Positions 1-4,957 are shown, counted from the first letter of the stretch. The stretch: 5,414 nt of DNA from Dehalococcoidia bacterium (GCA_030627025.1 DAOUSX010000094.1:1-5414), one strand, 5' to 3'. Notes: generated by a model from the letters alone, not told the origin. Translations and numbers: made by a program.

Positions 1-217
1 GCTCAACATTATTGTTGGTGAGTATGGCGTCGGGGAATAAATCCTTTTCAGGACTGCCCAGAGTTCCAAGAATATACGGCAACCCACAGGGAATTAACAC
101 CTGCTCCTCCCTGCGAATCAAGATGACACTTTTTTGTGGATATCTCCGGCGACACCCTATCGCCGCTGGCAGTCCTGCAGCACTCCCACCAATGACTACT
201 GTATCTGCTCCTCTCAC
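1..217 (-). CDS. FAD/NAD(P)-dependent pyridine nucleotide-disulfide oxidoreductase, CoA-disulfide reductase/NADH oxidase-like (N-terminal part, cut by window edge)
   Basis: Only the first 72 codons are present. The protein opens with a beta strand and dinucleotide-binding turn, VVIGGSAAG at residues 7-15, which binds the ADP part of FAD. The middle Gly of the classic GxGxxG is Ser12, a tolerated variation in this family. VILI at 31-34 is the second strand. Residues 43-48 read PCGLPY, and Cys44 sits where CoA-disulfide reductases and NADH oxidases/peroxidases of this class keep their single redox-active cysteine (Cys43 in the Staphylococcus aureus enzyme). The likely role is NAD(P)H-dependent reduction of a low-molecular-weight disulfide, polysulfide or oxygen; the substrate cannot be told from this part. 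The GTG start is fixed by a strong AAGGAGGT 5 nt upstream and an in-frame TGA directly before it. The gene follows the yggS-like stop by 12 nt and is the last visible gene of the operon. Confidence 0.88.
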   Translation of the reverse strand, partial: MRGADTVVIGGSAAGLPAAIGCRRRYPQKSVILIRREEQVLIPCGLPYILGTLGSPEKDLFPDAILTNNNVE

Positions 218-222
218 TCAAT

Positions 223-230
223 ACCTCCTT
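223..230 (-). promoter_or_regulatory. Shine-Dalgarno site for the flavoprotein gene
   Basis: AAGGAGGT on the minus strand lies 5 nt before a GTG codon. An in-frame TGA immediately precedes that GTG, so this site decides the start at 217. It begins inside the stop region of the preceding yggS-like gene, which supports co-transcription of the two. Confidence 0.85.
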
Positions 231-892
231 TATTTATAATTTCGCTCTCCGAAGAGCTTGGTTCCTATCCTCACTATATTAGCACCCTCTTCTATGGCAA
301 CTTTATAGGAATTCGTCATCCCCATAGAGAGGTATCTCATTTCCACATTGGCTAAACCGAGCTTTTTAATCCTATCAAATATTTCCCTCGTTTTGATAAA
401 ATAAGGTCTGGAATCTTCAGGATTCCCAAAACGAGGTCCCATAGTCATCAATCCCATCACCTTTATATTTTTAAGTCCCGAAATCTCCCTGATTAATCGT
501 TCGGCATCCGGGGGAAGCACGCCTGATTTCTGCTCCTCTTCGCCGCTGTTTATCTCTACTAATATAGGCATTACCTTGCCAATTTGCTGGCACCTTTTGT
601 CTATTTCCCGCGCTATCTCAACCGAATCAACGGTTTCTATCATATCAAATATCTTAACCGCCTTTTTCACCTTATTTTTCTGAAGACGCCCGATGAAATG
701 CCATTTCGCTTTATTTCCCACCATCTCATAAGCCTCCTCTGCCTCCTGCACATAATTTTCCCCAACCATTTTTATTCCTGATTGAACTGCCTCGAGCACT
801 TCTTCAGGCAACCTTGCCTTCGCCGCCGCTACCAACTCCACGCCTTCAGGCAACTCATCCAGTATTTTAGCTACACTTTCCTTAATCTTCAT
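230..892 (-). CDS. yggS: YggS/PLPBP family pyridoxal-phosphate-binding protein
   Basis: This is a 220-residue protein of the alanine-racemase-fold YggS/PROSC family. Members bind pyridoxal 5'-phosphate and act in cytoplasmic vitamin B6 and amino-acid homeostasis without a known catalytic reaction. Family landmarks are visible. Lys25 in VAAAK is the expected PLP Schiff-base lysine. GENYVQE is at 44-50, HFIGRLQKNK at 65-74 (most relatives have Pro where Arg69 is), LSMGM at 188-192 and the phosphate-binding RIGTKLFG at 208-215. I chose the ATG at 892 because it overlaps the upstream ATPase stop as ATGA and leaves a typical family N-terminus. An in-frame ATG at 922 would add ten residues (MAECVPSSGR) and overlap the upstream gene by 34 nt. 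A GGGAG lies before that codon, so the longer form is possible. Its place behind a MinD ATPase suggests co-expression rather than a proven shared function. Confidence 0.93.
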   Translation of the reverse strand: MKIKESVAKILDELPEGVELVAAAKARLPEEVLEAVQSGIKMVGENYVQEAEEAYEMVGNKAKWHFIGRLQKNKVKKAVKIFDMIETVDSVEIAREIDKRCQQIGKVMPILVEINSGEEEQKSGVLPPDAERLIREISGLKNIKVMGLMTMGPRFGNPEDSRPYFIKTREIFDRIKKLGLANVEMRYLSMGMTNSYKVAIEEGANIVRIGTKLFGERNYK

Positions 893-1749
893 ACGCCCAG
901 AGCTAGGGACACACTCTGCCATAGATTCTCTATCTCCCGGCTGACCCTGCCATCAGAGAACTCCACCACAGGTAACCCATTAACCAAAGCCTCAGTAACC
1001 ACATTATCAAACGGTATCCGGGATACAACTTCTGCTTTCTGCTTGGCACAATAGCTTTCAATCTGACGTGAATTTTCCTCATTTATATCATATTTGTTTA
1101 TGCATACCAGGGCAGGAATGCCAAAATGACGACAAAGCTCAATGATGCGGTCTAAATCATGCATTCCCGACAGTGTTGGCTCGGTTACCAGCAAGGCTAA
1201 ATCTGCCCCTGATAATGAGGAAATGACGGCACAGCCAATTCCTGGAGGACCATCAACGATTATGTAGCCCAAATTTCCTTCTTCAGCGATATGTTTGGCA
1301 TTCTGCCTTACCAGCGCCACTAGCTTTCCGGAATTTTCCTGAGCAACGCCCAGTCTGGCGTGAACCAGAGGACCATAATGCGTCTCTGAGATGAACCAGT
1401 GCCCTGACATGTTTTCATGCATGGCGATGGCATCAACAGGACAGACCTGCGAACAAAAACCGCAACCTTCACATGAGATTGGGACAACGAGATAATTCTC
1501 TATCGCTCCAAAGCGGCATATCTCCTCACAAAGCCCACATTGATTACATTTCTCACTATCAATATATGCAGTTTGTCCACTCCAAAACTCATGCTCCTGT
1601 TTAACTTGTGGCTGGAGGAGAAGGTACAGGTCAGCAGCATCGACATCGCAGTCAGCTAAGACTTTCTTTTTAGCTATCGCAGCAAACGAAGCTACTATGC
1701 TTGTCTTCCCCGTCCCACCTTTACCACTTAATACTACGACCTCTTTCAT
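889..1749 (-). CDS. MinD-superfamily P-loop ATPase with inserted 2x[4Fe-4S] ferredoxin domain (second paralog)
   Basis: A 286-residue cytosolic ATPase of the COG1149 type. The deviant Walker A motif GKGGTGKT is at residues 9-16, with signature Lys10 and Walker Lys15 as in MinD, Mrp and NifH. DCDVDAAD follows at 33-40. A ferredoxin domain is inserted next: Cys68, 71, 74 and 78, then Cys93, 96, 99 and 103, giving two CxxCxxCxxxC sets. The second set ends in the usual Cys-Pro; the first ends in Cys-Arg. The fold resumes with Walker B, YIIVDGPPG (162-170, Asp166), and VTEPTLSG. The protein probably couples ATP hydrolysis to iron-sulfur or metal cofactor transfer, or to partner positioning; the substrate is unknown. 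It starts at an ATGA overlap with the 70-aa gene upstream and ends at an ATGA overlap with yggS, so translation is probably coupled. It is exactly as long as its paralog at 2158-3018. Confidence 0.93.
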   Translation of the reverse strand: MKEVVVLSGKGGTGKTSIVASFAAIAKKKVLADCDVDAADLYLLLQPQVKQEHEFWSGQTAYIDSEKCNQCGLCEEICRFGAIENYLVVPISCEGCGFCSQVCPVDAIAMHENMSGHWFISETHYGPLVHARLGVAQENSGKLVALVRQNAKHIAEEGNLGYIIVDGPPGIGCAVISSLSGADLALLVTEPTLSGMHDLDRIIELCRHFGIPALVCINKYDINEENSRQIESYCAKQKAEVVSRIPFDNVVTEALVNGLPVVEFSDGRVSREIENLWQSVSLALGV

Positions 1750-1958
1750 TCAATCTTTTCAGTTATCTCCTTCAATTTTGAAGCTAAGGCTTCAGCTAAT
1801 TTAGCTGCCTGTAGAAGCCCCTGACTTAATTCCTCGCTATCTTTTAGACTGGCCTCCACCGCTAGCCTTTTCAGATCCTCATGATGCTTATCACTGTGCT
1901 CAATACCGATGGTTAGTATTTCTTTCAGGGACTCTTTAAATATCGCCGCTTGGTTCAT
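1746..1958 (-). CDS. small helical His-containing protein of unknown function
   Basis: A 70-residue protein with no cysteine and no recognisable enzyme motif. Composition and spacing predict two or three amphipathic helices: residues 5-19, then roughly 24-38, then a long Leu/Ala/Lys/Glu-rich helix from about 42 to 69 that could form a coiled coil. The notable segment is IEHSDKHHEDL at 19-29, where Glu20, His21, His25, His26 and Glu27 are spaced so that some would face one side of a helix, which would suit metal binding. It resembles, from memory, small helical EH-x3-H proteins encoded beside MinD-type ATPases in other anaerobes, but I cannot name a family with confidence. It is joined to its neighbours on both sides by ATGA overlaps, which strongly supports it being translated. 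It may be an accessory or metal-delivery subunit for the two ATPases. Confidence 0.72.
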   Translation of the reverse strand: MNQAAIFKESLKEILTIGIEHSDKHHEDLKRLAVEASLKDSEELSQGLLQAAKLAEALASKLKEITEKIE

Positions 1959-2158
1959 TTACCTTCTTCCGCCTCCTGCTCGCGTCTGGCATAGATGCGG
2001 TAGATCTTCCCCCCTCTTTCCCGGAAACATTCAGTGCATTGCTTGCATCCCTCAGGTTGAATCTCCTCCAAACGAACTTCGAAACCAAGTTCTTCATACA
2101 TATCCCTCATCCTTCGCATATGACTCTCACCATCAATAGCAACTTCCTGCCAGTCCAT
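1955..2158 (-). CDS. small CxxCxxC protein of unknown function
   Basis: A 67-residue protein. Residues 1-33 look like a compact helix-strand segment (DGESHMRRMRDMYEELGFEV, then RLEEI). A three-cysteine motif follows, GCKQCTECF at 37-45 (Cys38, Cys41, Cys44), then a basic strand KIYRIYARR and a charged tail. Three cysteines at CxxCxxC spacing could bind a metal or part of an iron-sulfur cluster with another ligand, or react as a redox pair; no family is identified. The ATG at 2158 overlaps the TAA of the upstream ATPase by one base, and the stop overlaps the next start as ATGA. Both junctions, and its position between two ferredoxin ATPases, support a real, co-translated gene. There is only a weak AGGCGG upstream, so translation probably relies on coupling. 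Confidence 0.74.
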   Translation of the reverse strand: MDWQEVAIDGESHMRRMRDMYEELGFEVRLEEIQPEGCKQCTECFRERGGKIYRIYARREQEAEEGK

Positions 2159-3018
2159 TATTTCGCCGCCTGATTTACTGAGACTATCTCCTCGATGTCC
2201 TGGAAAAGCTTAAAAAAGGCATTACGCCACTCAGGCATACCCTCTATCAAAGGGACTCCTTTTGAGTAAAGTGTGGCAATTTTTCTATCCAAAGGGATTC
2301 TCAGTAAGATTGGGAGACGTTGCTCAGAGCAATATGGCTCAATTTTCCCATCACCCACTCCAGCTCGATTTATCACCACACCACAGGGAATACCCAATTC
2401 CCTAACCACCTCCACTGCTAAGGAAAGGTCATTCAAGCCAAAAGGTGTCGGCTCCGTTACCAGAAGGCAAAAGTCACTACCCTTAATTGCTTCTACCACA
2501 GGGCAAGAAGTGCCCGGAGAGACATCAATTATGACCTCATTTCGGGAATCGATATGCTTTTTCACTTCCCTTATTATCGGAGGAGCCATTAGTTGACCAA
2601 TGGTAAGCCTTCCTTGAATTAGCTCGATATTCCCTGAATTACCTTTCTCTACTACACCTATTTCTTGCCCTTCTTCGGTAATAGCAGACTCAGGACATAA
2701 GTAAGAGCATGCTCCACAGCCATGACAGAGCTCAGGAAAGATGAGCACTTTTTTGTTAACTACAGCGATAGCGTTATAGGCACAAACTTCAGCGCACTTG
2801 CCGCAATAGGTGCACTTCGTTTCGTCCACCTTAGGGATAGGGATAAATACAGGATAGCTTTGGGTAATGTGCGAGTGAATGAAAATATCGGCGTTTGGCT
2901 CCTCTACATCGCAATCCAACAACTGCACTTTATTCTTTTCACTTAAGGCAAAAGCCAAACTGGTGGCTATCAGCGTCTTCCCTGTGCCGCCTTTGCCACT
3001 GGCAACTGAGAGTATCAT
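2158..3018 (-). CDS. MinD-superfamily P-loop ATPase with inserted 2x[4Fe-4S] ferredoxin domain (first paralog)
   Basis: A 286-residue COG1149-type ATPase. The deviant Walker A motif is SGKGGTGKT at residues 7-15 (signature Lys9, Walker Lys14), followed by LLDCDVEEPNAD at 33-44, a stretch typical of Mrp/MinD relatives. The ferredoxin insert has Cys69, 72, 75, 79 and Cys98, 101, 104, 108. The first set ends in Cys-Ala instead of Cys-Pro. Walker B is VIIDVSPG (162-169, Asp165), followed by TSCPVVEA and VTEPTPFG. An open frame extends 11 codons upstream to 3051, but the start at 3018 is preferred. It forms an ATGA overlap with the upstream zinc-ribbon gene, puts the P-loop at the usual distance from the N-terminus and gives the same length as the paralog. 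The two ATPases probably work together, perhaps as a heterodimer, since MinD/NifH-type ATPases dimerise around ATP. Confidence 0.93.
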   Translation of the reverse strand: MILSVASGKGGTGKTLIATSLAFALSEKNKVQLLDCDVEEPNADIFIHSHITQSYPVFIPIPKVDETKCTYCGKCAEVCAYNAIAVVNKKVLIFPELCHGCGACSYLCPESAITEEGQEIGVVEKGNSGNIELIQGRLTIGQLMAPPIIREVKKHIDSRNEVIIDVSPGTSCPVVEAIKGSDFCLLVTEPTPFGLNDLSLAVEVVRELGIPCGVVINRAGVGDGKIEPYCSEQRLPILLRIPLDRKIATLYSKGVPLIEGMPEWRNAFFKLFQDIEEIVSVNQAAK

Positions 3019-3245
3019 TCCCGAACCATTTTGGCACCGCAATTGGGGCAACTTAAATTATAGCAAGGCGCTCCTGCTTGATGAGAAACCTTTGTTCCAC
3101 AACTGGGACAAACGCAATTACCACTGGGACCTGCTCCAGGGCGATTTCCACCCATCTTCCCTCTACCAACGCCACGCCCCATTCCCATTCCTCTACCTGT
3201 TCCAGGTCCTTGACCAGAAGGACCTGTACCATCTCCTCTGGGCAT
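3015..3245 (-). CDS. GDGTGP-type (DUF5320-like N-terminus) small protein with C-terminal zinc ribbon
   Basis: A 76-residue protein in two parts. Residues 1-42 are Gly/Arg/Met-rich low complexity and begin PRGDGTGPSGQGPGTGR, the N-terminal signature of DUF5320-like proteins that is also seen in the gene at 4987-5277. Residues 43-76 are a compact cysteine domain with Cys44, Cys46, Cys49, Cys61, Cys66 and Cys69. The CPSC (46-49) and CPNC (66-69) knuckles are what a rubredoxin-like zinc ribbon needs, with HQAGAPCY between them. Metal binding is therefore likely; the role is unknown. A strong AAGGAGGT lies 4 nt before the ATG. Its stop overlaps the first MinD ATPase start as ATGA, which ties its expression closely to that enzyme and suggests a partner or target role. 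Confidence 0.87.
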   Translation of the reverse strand: MPRGDGTGPSGQGPGTGRGMGMGRGVGRGKMGGNRPGAGPSGNCVCPSCGTKVSHQAGAPCYNLSCPNCGAKMVRE

Positions 3246-3249
3246 AAAT

Positions 3250-3257
3250 ACCTCCTT
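3250..3257 (-). promoter_or_regulatory. Shine-Dalgarno site of the zinc-ribbon gene, overlapping an upstream stop codon
   Basis: AAGGAGGT lies 4 nt upstream of the ATG at 3245. The TAA at 3256-3258 that ends the broken small gene shares its bases with this site. A stop codon set into the next ribosome binding site is the usual layout of tightly packed operons and supports the view that the reading frame ending there is, or was, a real gene. Confidence 0.8.
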
Positions 3258-3418
3258 ATTCTTTCCCTTTTATTAAACCATTTAGTTCAGCTCTTAACTT
3301 AGCGAAAGGACAATCCTCGCTATGAAGCTCCTTGCCACACTTGACAAGTAATGCTACTCAAAACCCTTTTAACTTCCTCTCCGGTTACTTCCTTTCCTGA
3401 GTACTTCCAAGTAGCCAC
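3256..3418 (-). pseudogene. small Cys-containing gene apparently split by a one-base frameshift
   Basis: This is the only sizeable gap in the operon, but it reads like protein in two frames. Frame one begins at a GTG (3416-3418), preceded by a weak AGGTAGGG, and gives MATWKYSGKEVTGEEVKRVL before running to a TAG at 3320-3322 (32 residues). Frame two has no start codon after its own TGA. It reads KCGKELHSEDCPFAKLRAEL, then NGLIKGKE, and stops at 3256-3258 inside the ribosome binding site of the next gene. Skipping one base near 3353-3360 joins them into about 53 residues with Cys27 and Cys36. Both halves look protein-like, and the second has a plausible CG-x3-H-x3-C metal-binding pattern. The break could be a real mutation, a sequencing or assembly error, or, less likely, programmed +1 frameshifting. 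No family is assigned. Confidence 0.6.
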
Positions 3419-3436
3419 AAGCCCTACCTGGCAGAT

Positions 3437-3661
3437 TTATTCCATTGGCGGCAGTCCGCAGACTCCAGAGCTACAGGTAGGGTAACTTGTTTCCGAAGGT
3501 TCGGTTGTGCTAGAGCCAGGGCTAAAGAAAGAGGAAAACAGCCTTGTGGGATTTGGGGCACGACATTTAGGACAATTTAATTTAGTCCCATCCTCACCAA
3601 AGGACTGGCGAACTTCAAATTTTTTCCCGCATCGAGTGCACTGATATTCATAGATGGGCAT
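3437..3661 (-). CDS. FmdB family zinc-ribbon protein
   Basis: A 74-residue protein starting MPIYEYQCTRCGKKFEV, the hallmark N-terminus of the FmdB/CxxC_CxxC zinc-ribbon family. Cys8-Cys11 and Cys30-Cys33 (CPKC) form the expected four-cysteine metal site. From about residue 43 the chain becomes a Ser/Thr/Pro-rich tail that ends with Cys63 and Cys68 in TCSSGVCGLPPME, a common form of tail in this family. FmdB was first linked to amide-inducible regulation in Methylophilus, but most homologues have no proven function, so a regulatory role here should not be assumed. A strong AGGAGG (3668-3673) overlaps the stop codon of the NifX-like gene just upstream, showing tight coupling with it. Confidence 0.92.
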   Translation of the reverse strand: MPIYEYQCTRCGKKFEVRQSFGEDGTKLNCPKCRAPNPTRLFSSFFSPGSSTTEPSETSYPTCSSGVCGLPPME

Positions 3662-3671
3662 AGTTCACCTC

Positions 3672-4241
3672 CTATTTTCCTTCCTCTAACTCTTTAATAC
3701 GCTGCTGAGTTTCCCTTAGCTGCTGCAACAACATCTCTACTTGATTCTTGAGCACCTCTATTTCTTGCTCTCGGCTTATCGCTTGAGGTGCTGGTTCCGC
3801 CACAGGTGACATTCCTGAAGTCATTCCCATACCCACACCCATTCCTCTACCCATACCACGTCCCATACCCATGCCTCCACCCATACCGAAGTGGGCAGCC
3901 ACATTTGGCTGAGCACTGGCTTGAAGCTTACCTTCCTTGTAGGCTTCCACAGCATCTTTTATTCTACCCACAACGCCGTTGATCACTTGAACGCCTGCTG
4001 CCGAAAGTGTCTGGTAAGCATTAGGGCCACAATTCCCGGTAAGCACCATTTGCACACCCTTGCCAGCAATCATTTGGGCAGTGGAAATTCCTGCTCCACC
4101 AGCAGCCATGGCGCTAGAATTCTCCAGAGCTTCAAACTCCATCGTTTCAGGGTCAACGATGATGAAGTATTGACACCGCCCAAACCGAGGGTCTACTTCG
4201 GCATCAAGGCTGGGGCCTGTCGCTGATATCGCAACCTTCAT
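3672..4241 (-). CDS. NifX/NifB-type FeMo-cofactor-fold protein with Gly/Met linker and coiled-coil tail
   Basis: A 189-residue protein. Residues 1-107 are a dinitrogenase iron-molybdenum cofactor domain (NifX/NifY/NifB C-terminal/ORP fold). MKVAISATG opens it, VDPRFGRCQYFIIVD at 16-30 is the family signature, and VLTGNCGPNAYQTL at 66-79 includes Cys71. Stand-alone domains are usually about 110-125 residues; this one is extended. Residues 119-144 are a Gly/Met/Arg linker of GMGMGRGM type, followed by a Pro/Ala hinge and a charged amphipathic helix at 156-187. That helix closely resembles the C-termini of the two genes upstream. The fold holds metal-sulfur clusters in ORP and nitrogenase cofactor intermediates in NifX. 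No nif gene is visible, so a nitrogenase role is not implied. AAAGGAGG at 4248-4255 precedes the ATG. The 14 or so Met residues in and around the linker could be soft-metal ligands, but this is speculative. Confidence 0.9.
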   Translation of the reverse strand: MKVAISATGPSLDAEVDPRFGRCQYFIIVDPETMEFEALENSSAMAAGGAGISTAQMIAGKGVQMVLTGNCGPNAYQTLSAAGVQVINGVVGRIKDAVEAYKEGKLQASAQPNVAAHFGMGGGMGMGRGMGRGMGVGMGMTSGMSPVAEPAPQAISREQEIEVLKNQVEMLLQQLRETQQRIKELEEGK

Positions 4242-4256
4242 AGCTTGCCTCCTTTC

Positions 4257-4730
4257 TTACTCTTTCTGCTCTAACTCCTTTATTCTACCACTAATCTGCT
4301 CCAGTTGCTCTTTCATCGCTTCTGCCTGGCTCCTCAGGAAATCAAGTTCTTGTTCCTGGGTCATCTGCGGAGCATAAGGGTTTGCTCCCATAGGCACGCC
4401 ACCATAGCCCGCGTATGGCATGCCGCCGGCATAAGGGTCTGCTCCCATCGGCTGTCCGCCATATGGCATACCCGCAGCATAAGGGTCTACCCCCATAGGC
4501 ACTCCGCCGTAGGGCATACCTTCAGCATATGGATTGCCTCCGTAAGGCATAGCATTATAGGGAGGGTAACCTGGCGATGCAGGCATTCCCGCAGCTCCGC
4601 TGAAGAAATAGCCGCATCTCGGCAGTCCTCCTCTACCTAATCCTACAAAGGGCCATGGTGGAGAACTTCCTCTGAAGCCGAATCCCCCACCACCTCTTCC
4701 AAACCCGCCTCTTCCAAAGCCATTAGGCAT
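4257..4730 (-). CDS. Gly/Pro/Tyr/Met-rich repeat protein with coiled-coil tail, unknown function
   Basis: A 157-residue low-complexity protein in three parts. Residues 1-42 start MPNGFGRGGFGRGGGG and contain FRGSSPPWPFVGLGRGGLP followed by RCGYF, with the only cysteine at 39. This stretch looks conserved rather than random and seems familiar from similar anaerobe proteins, but I cannot name a family. Residues 60-120 are imperfect repeats built on GMPYGG-PMG-DPYA. Residues 123-157 form a charged helix, TQEQELDFLRSQ to RIKELEQKE, with hydrophobic residues at coiled-coil spacing and strong likeness to the tail of the NifX-like protein. There is no signal peptide or membrane segment, so it should be cytosolic. 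A scaffold or assembly role through the helix is my inference. AGGAGG at 4737-4742 precedes the ATG, and the gene ends 15 nt before the NifX-like start. Confidence 0.83.
   Translation of the reverse strand: MPNGFGRGGFGRGGGGFGFRGSSPPWPFVGLGRGGLPRCGYFFSGAAGMPASPGYPPYNAMPYGGNPYAEGMPYGGVPMGVDPYAAGMPYGGQPMGADPYAGGMPYAGYGGVPMGANPYAPQMTQEQELDFLRSQAEAMKEQLEQISGRIKELEQKE
4371..4553 (-). repeat. imperfect in-frame tandem repeat, about 48-bp unit
   Basis: The region encodes residues 60-120 of the 157-aa protein. The two central units are 16 residues each (GMPYGGVPMGVDPYAA and GMPYGGQPMGADPYAG). They are flanked by a shorter unit, AMPYGGNPYAE, and a longer one, GMPYAGYGGVPMGANPYA. All length differences are multiples of three, so the frame is kept. 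Such repeats expand and contract by slippage or recombination, so copy number may differ between strains. Confidence 0.85.
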
Positions 4731-4744
4731 TTTTCACCTCCTGT

Positions 4745-4957
4745 TTATTTACGAAGCTCTTCAAGCTTCTTGTTAACATCATCTAAATCATCCTGCAATG
4801 CTTTAGCCTGCTCCTCGAGCATGGCTATTTCCTGCTCCTTAGGCATAGGTCCCCAGGGCGAATATCCATAGCCATATCCTCCGTAGGGATTCCCAAAAGG
4901 CATTCCATATCCAGGCCATCTCGAAGCCCAAGGATTCCATCCAAACCAAGGCCACAT
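4745..4957 (-). CDS. Trp/Gly/Tyr-rich small protein with coiled-coil tail, unknown function
   Basis: A 70-residue protein. The first 38 residues are strikingly aromatic: Trp at 2, 4, 7, 10, 14 and 35, and Tyr at 17, 25, 28, 30 and 32 among Gly and Pro (MWPWFGWNPW at the start, GGYGYGYSPW later). Residues 39-70 are a charged amphipathic helix, PKEQEIAMLEEQ to KKLEELRK, matching the tails of the next two genes downstream. Despite the aromatic start there is no hydrophobic run long enough for a membrane helix or signal peptide. DUF5320-type proteins commonly have a Gly-rich start and this type of helix in one chain. The preceding gene has the start and this gene has the helix, so the pair could be a split or duplicated member of that family. 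AAGGAGGT at 4964-4971 precedes the ATG. Confidence 0.8.
   Translation of the reverse strand: MWPWFGWNPWASRWPGYGMPFGNPYGGYGYGYSPWGPMPKEQEIAMLEEQAKALQDDLDDVNKKLEELRK

Noticed and set aside
2158..3051. Longer start of the first MinD ATPase at 3051
   Set aside because: The 11 extra residues (MPQLRCQNGSG) come from the overlapping end of the zinc-ribbon gene. The start at 3018 gives an ATGA overlap, a normal P-loop position and equal length with the paralog.
2879..3247. Plus-strand open frame of 122 codons opposite the zinc-ribbon and first ATPase genes
   Set aside because: It lies wholly antisense to well-supported genes, has no family likeness and no ribosome binding site, and no other plus-strand gene is supported in the window.
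3301..3321. Imperfect inverted repeat (AGCGA-GGA ... TCC-TCGCT) as a possible terminator
   Set aside because: The stem is short with a bulge, no T-run follows on the minus strand, and it lies inside the second half of the broken small gene.
3672..4241. Reading the NifX-fold gene as evidence of nitrogen fixation
   Set aside because: No nifH, nifD, nifK, nifE or nifN is visible, and stand-alone proteins of this fold are widespread in anaerobes without nitrogenase.
4371..4553. Regularly spaced repeats as a possible CRISPR array
   Set aside because: The units are adjacent with no spacers, are imperfect, keep one reading frame and encode a GMPYGG-type peptide.
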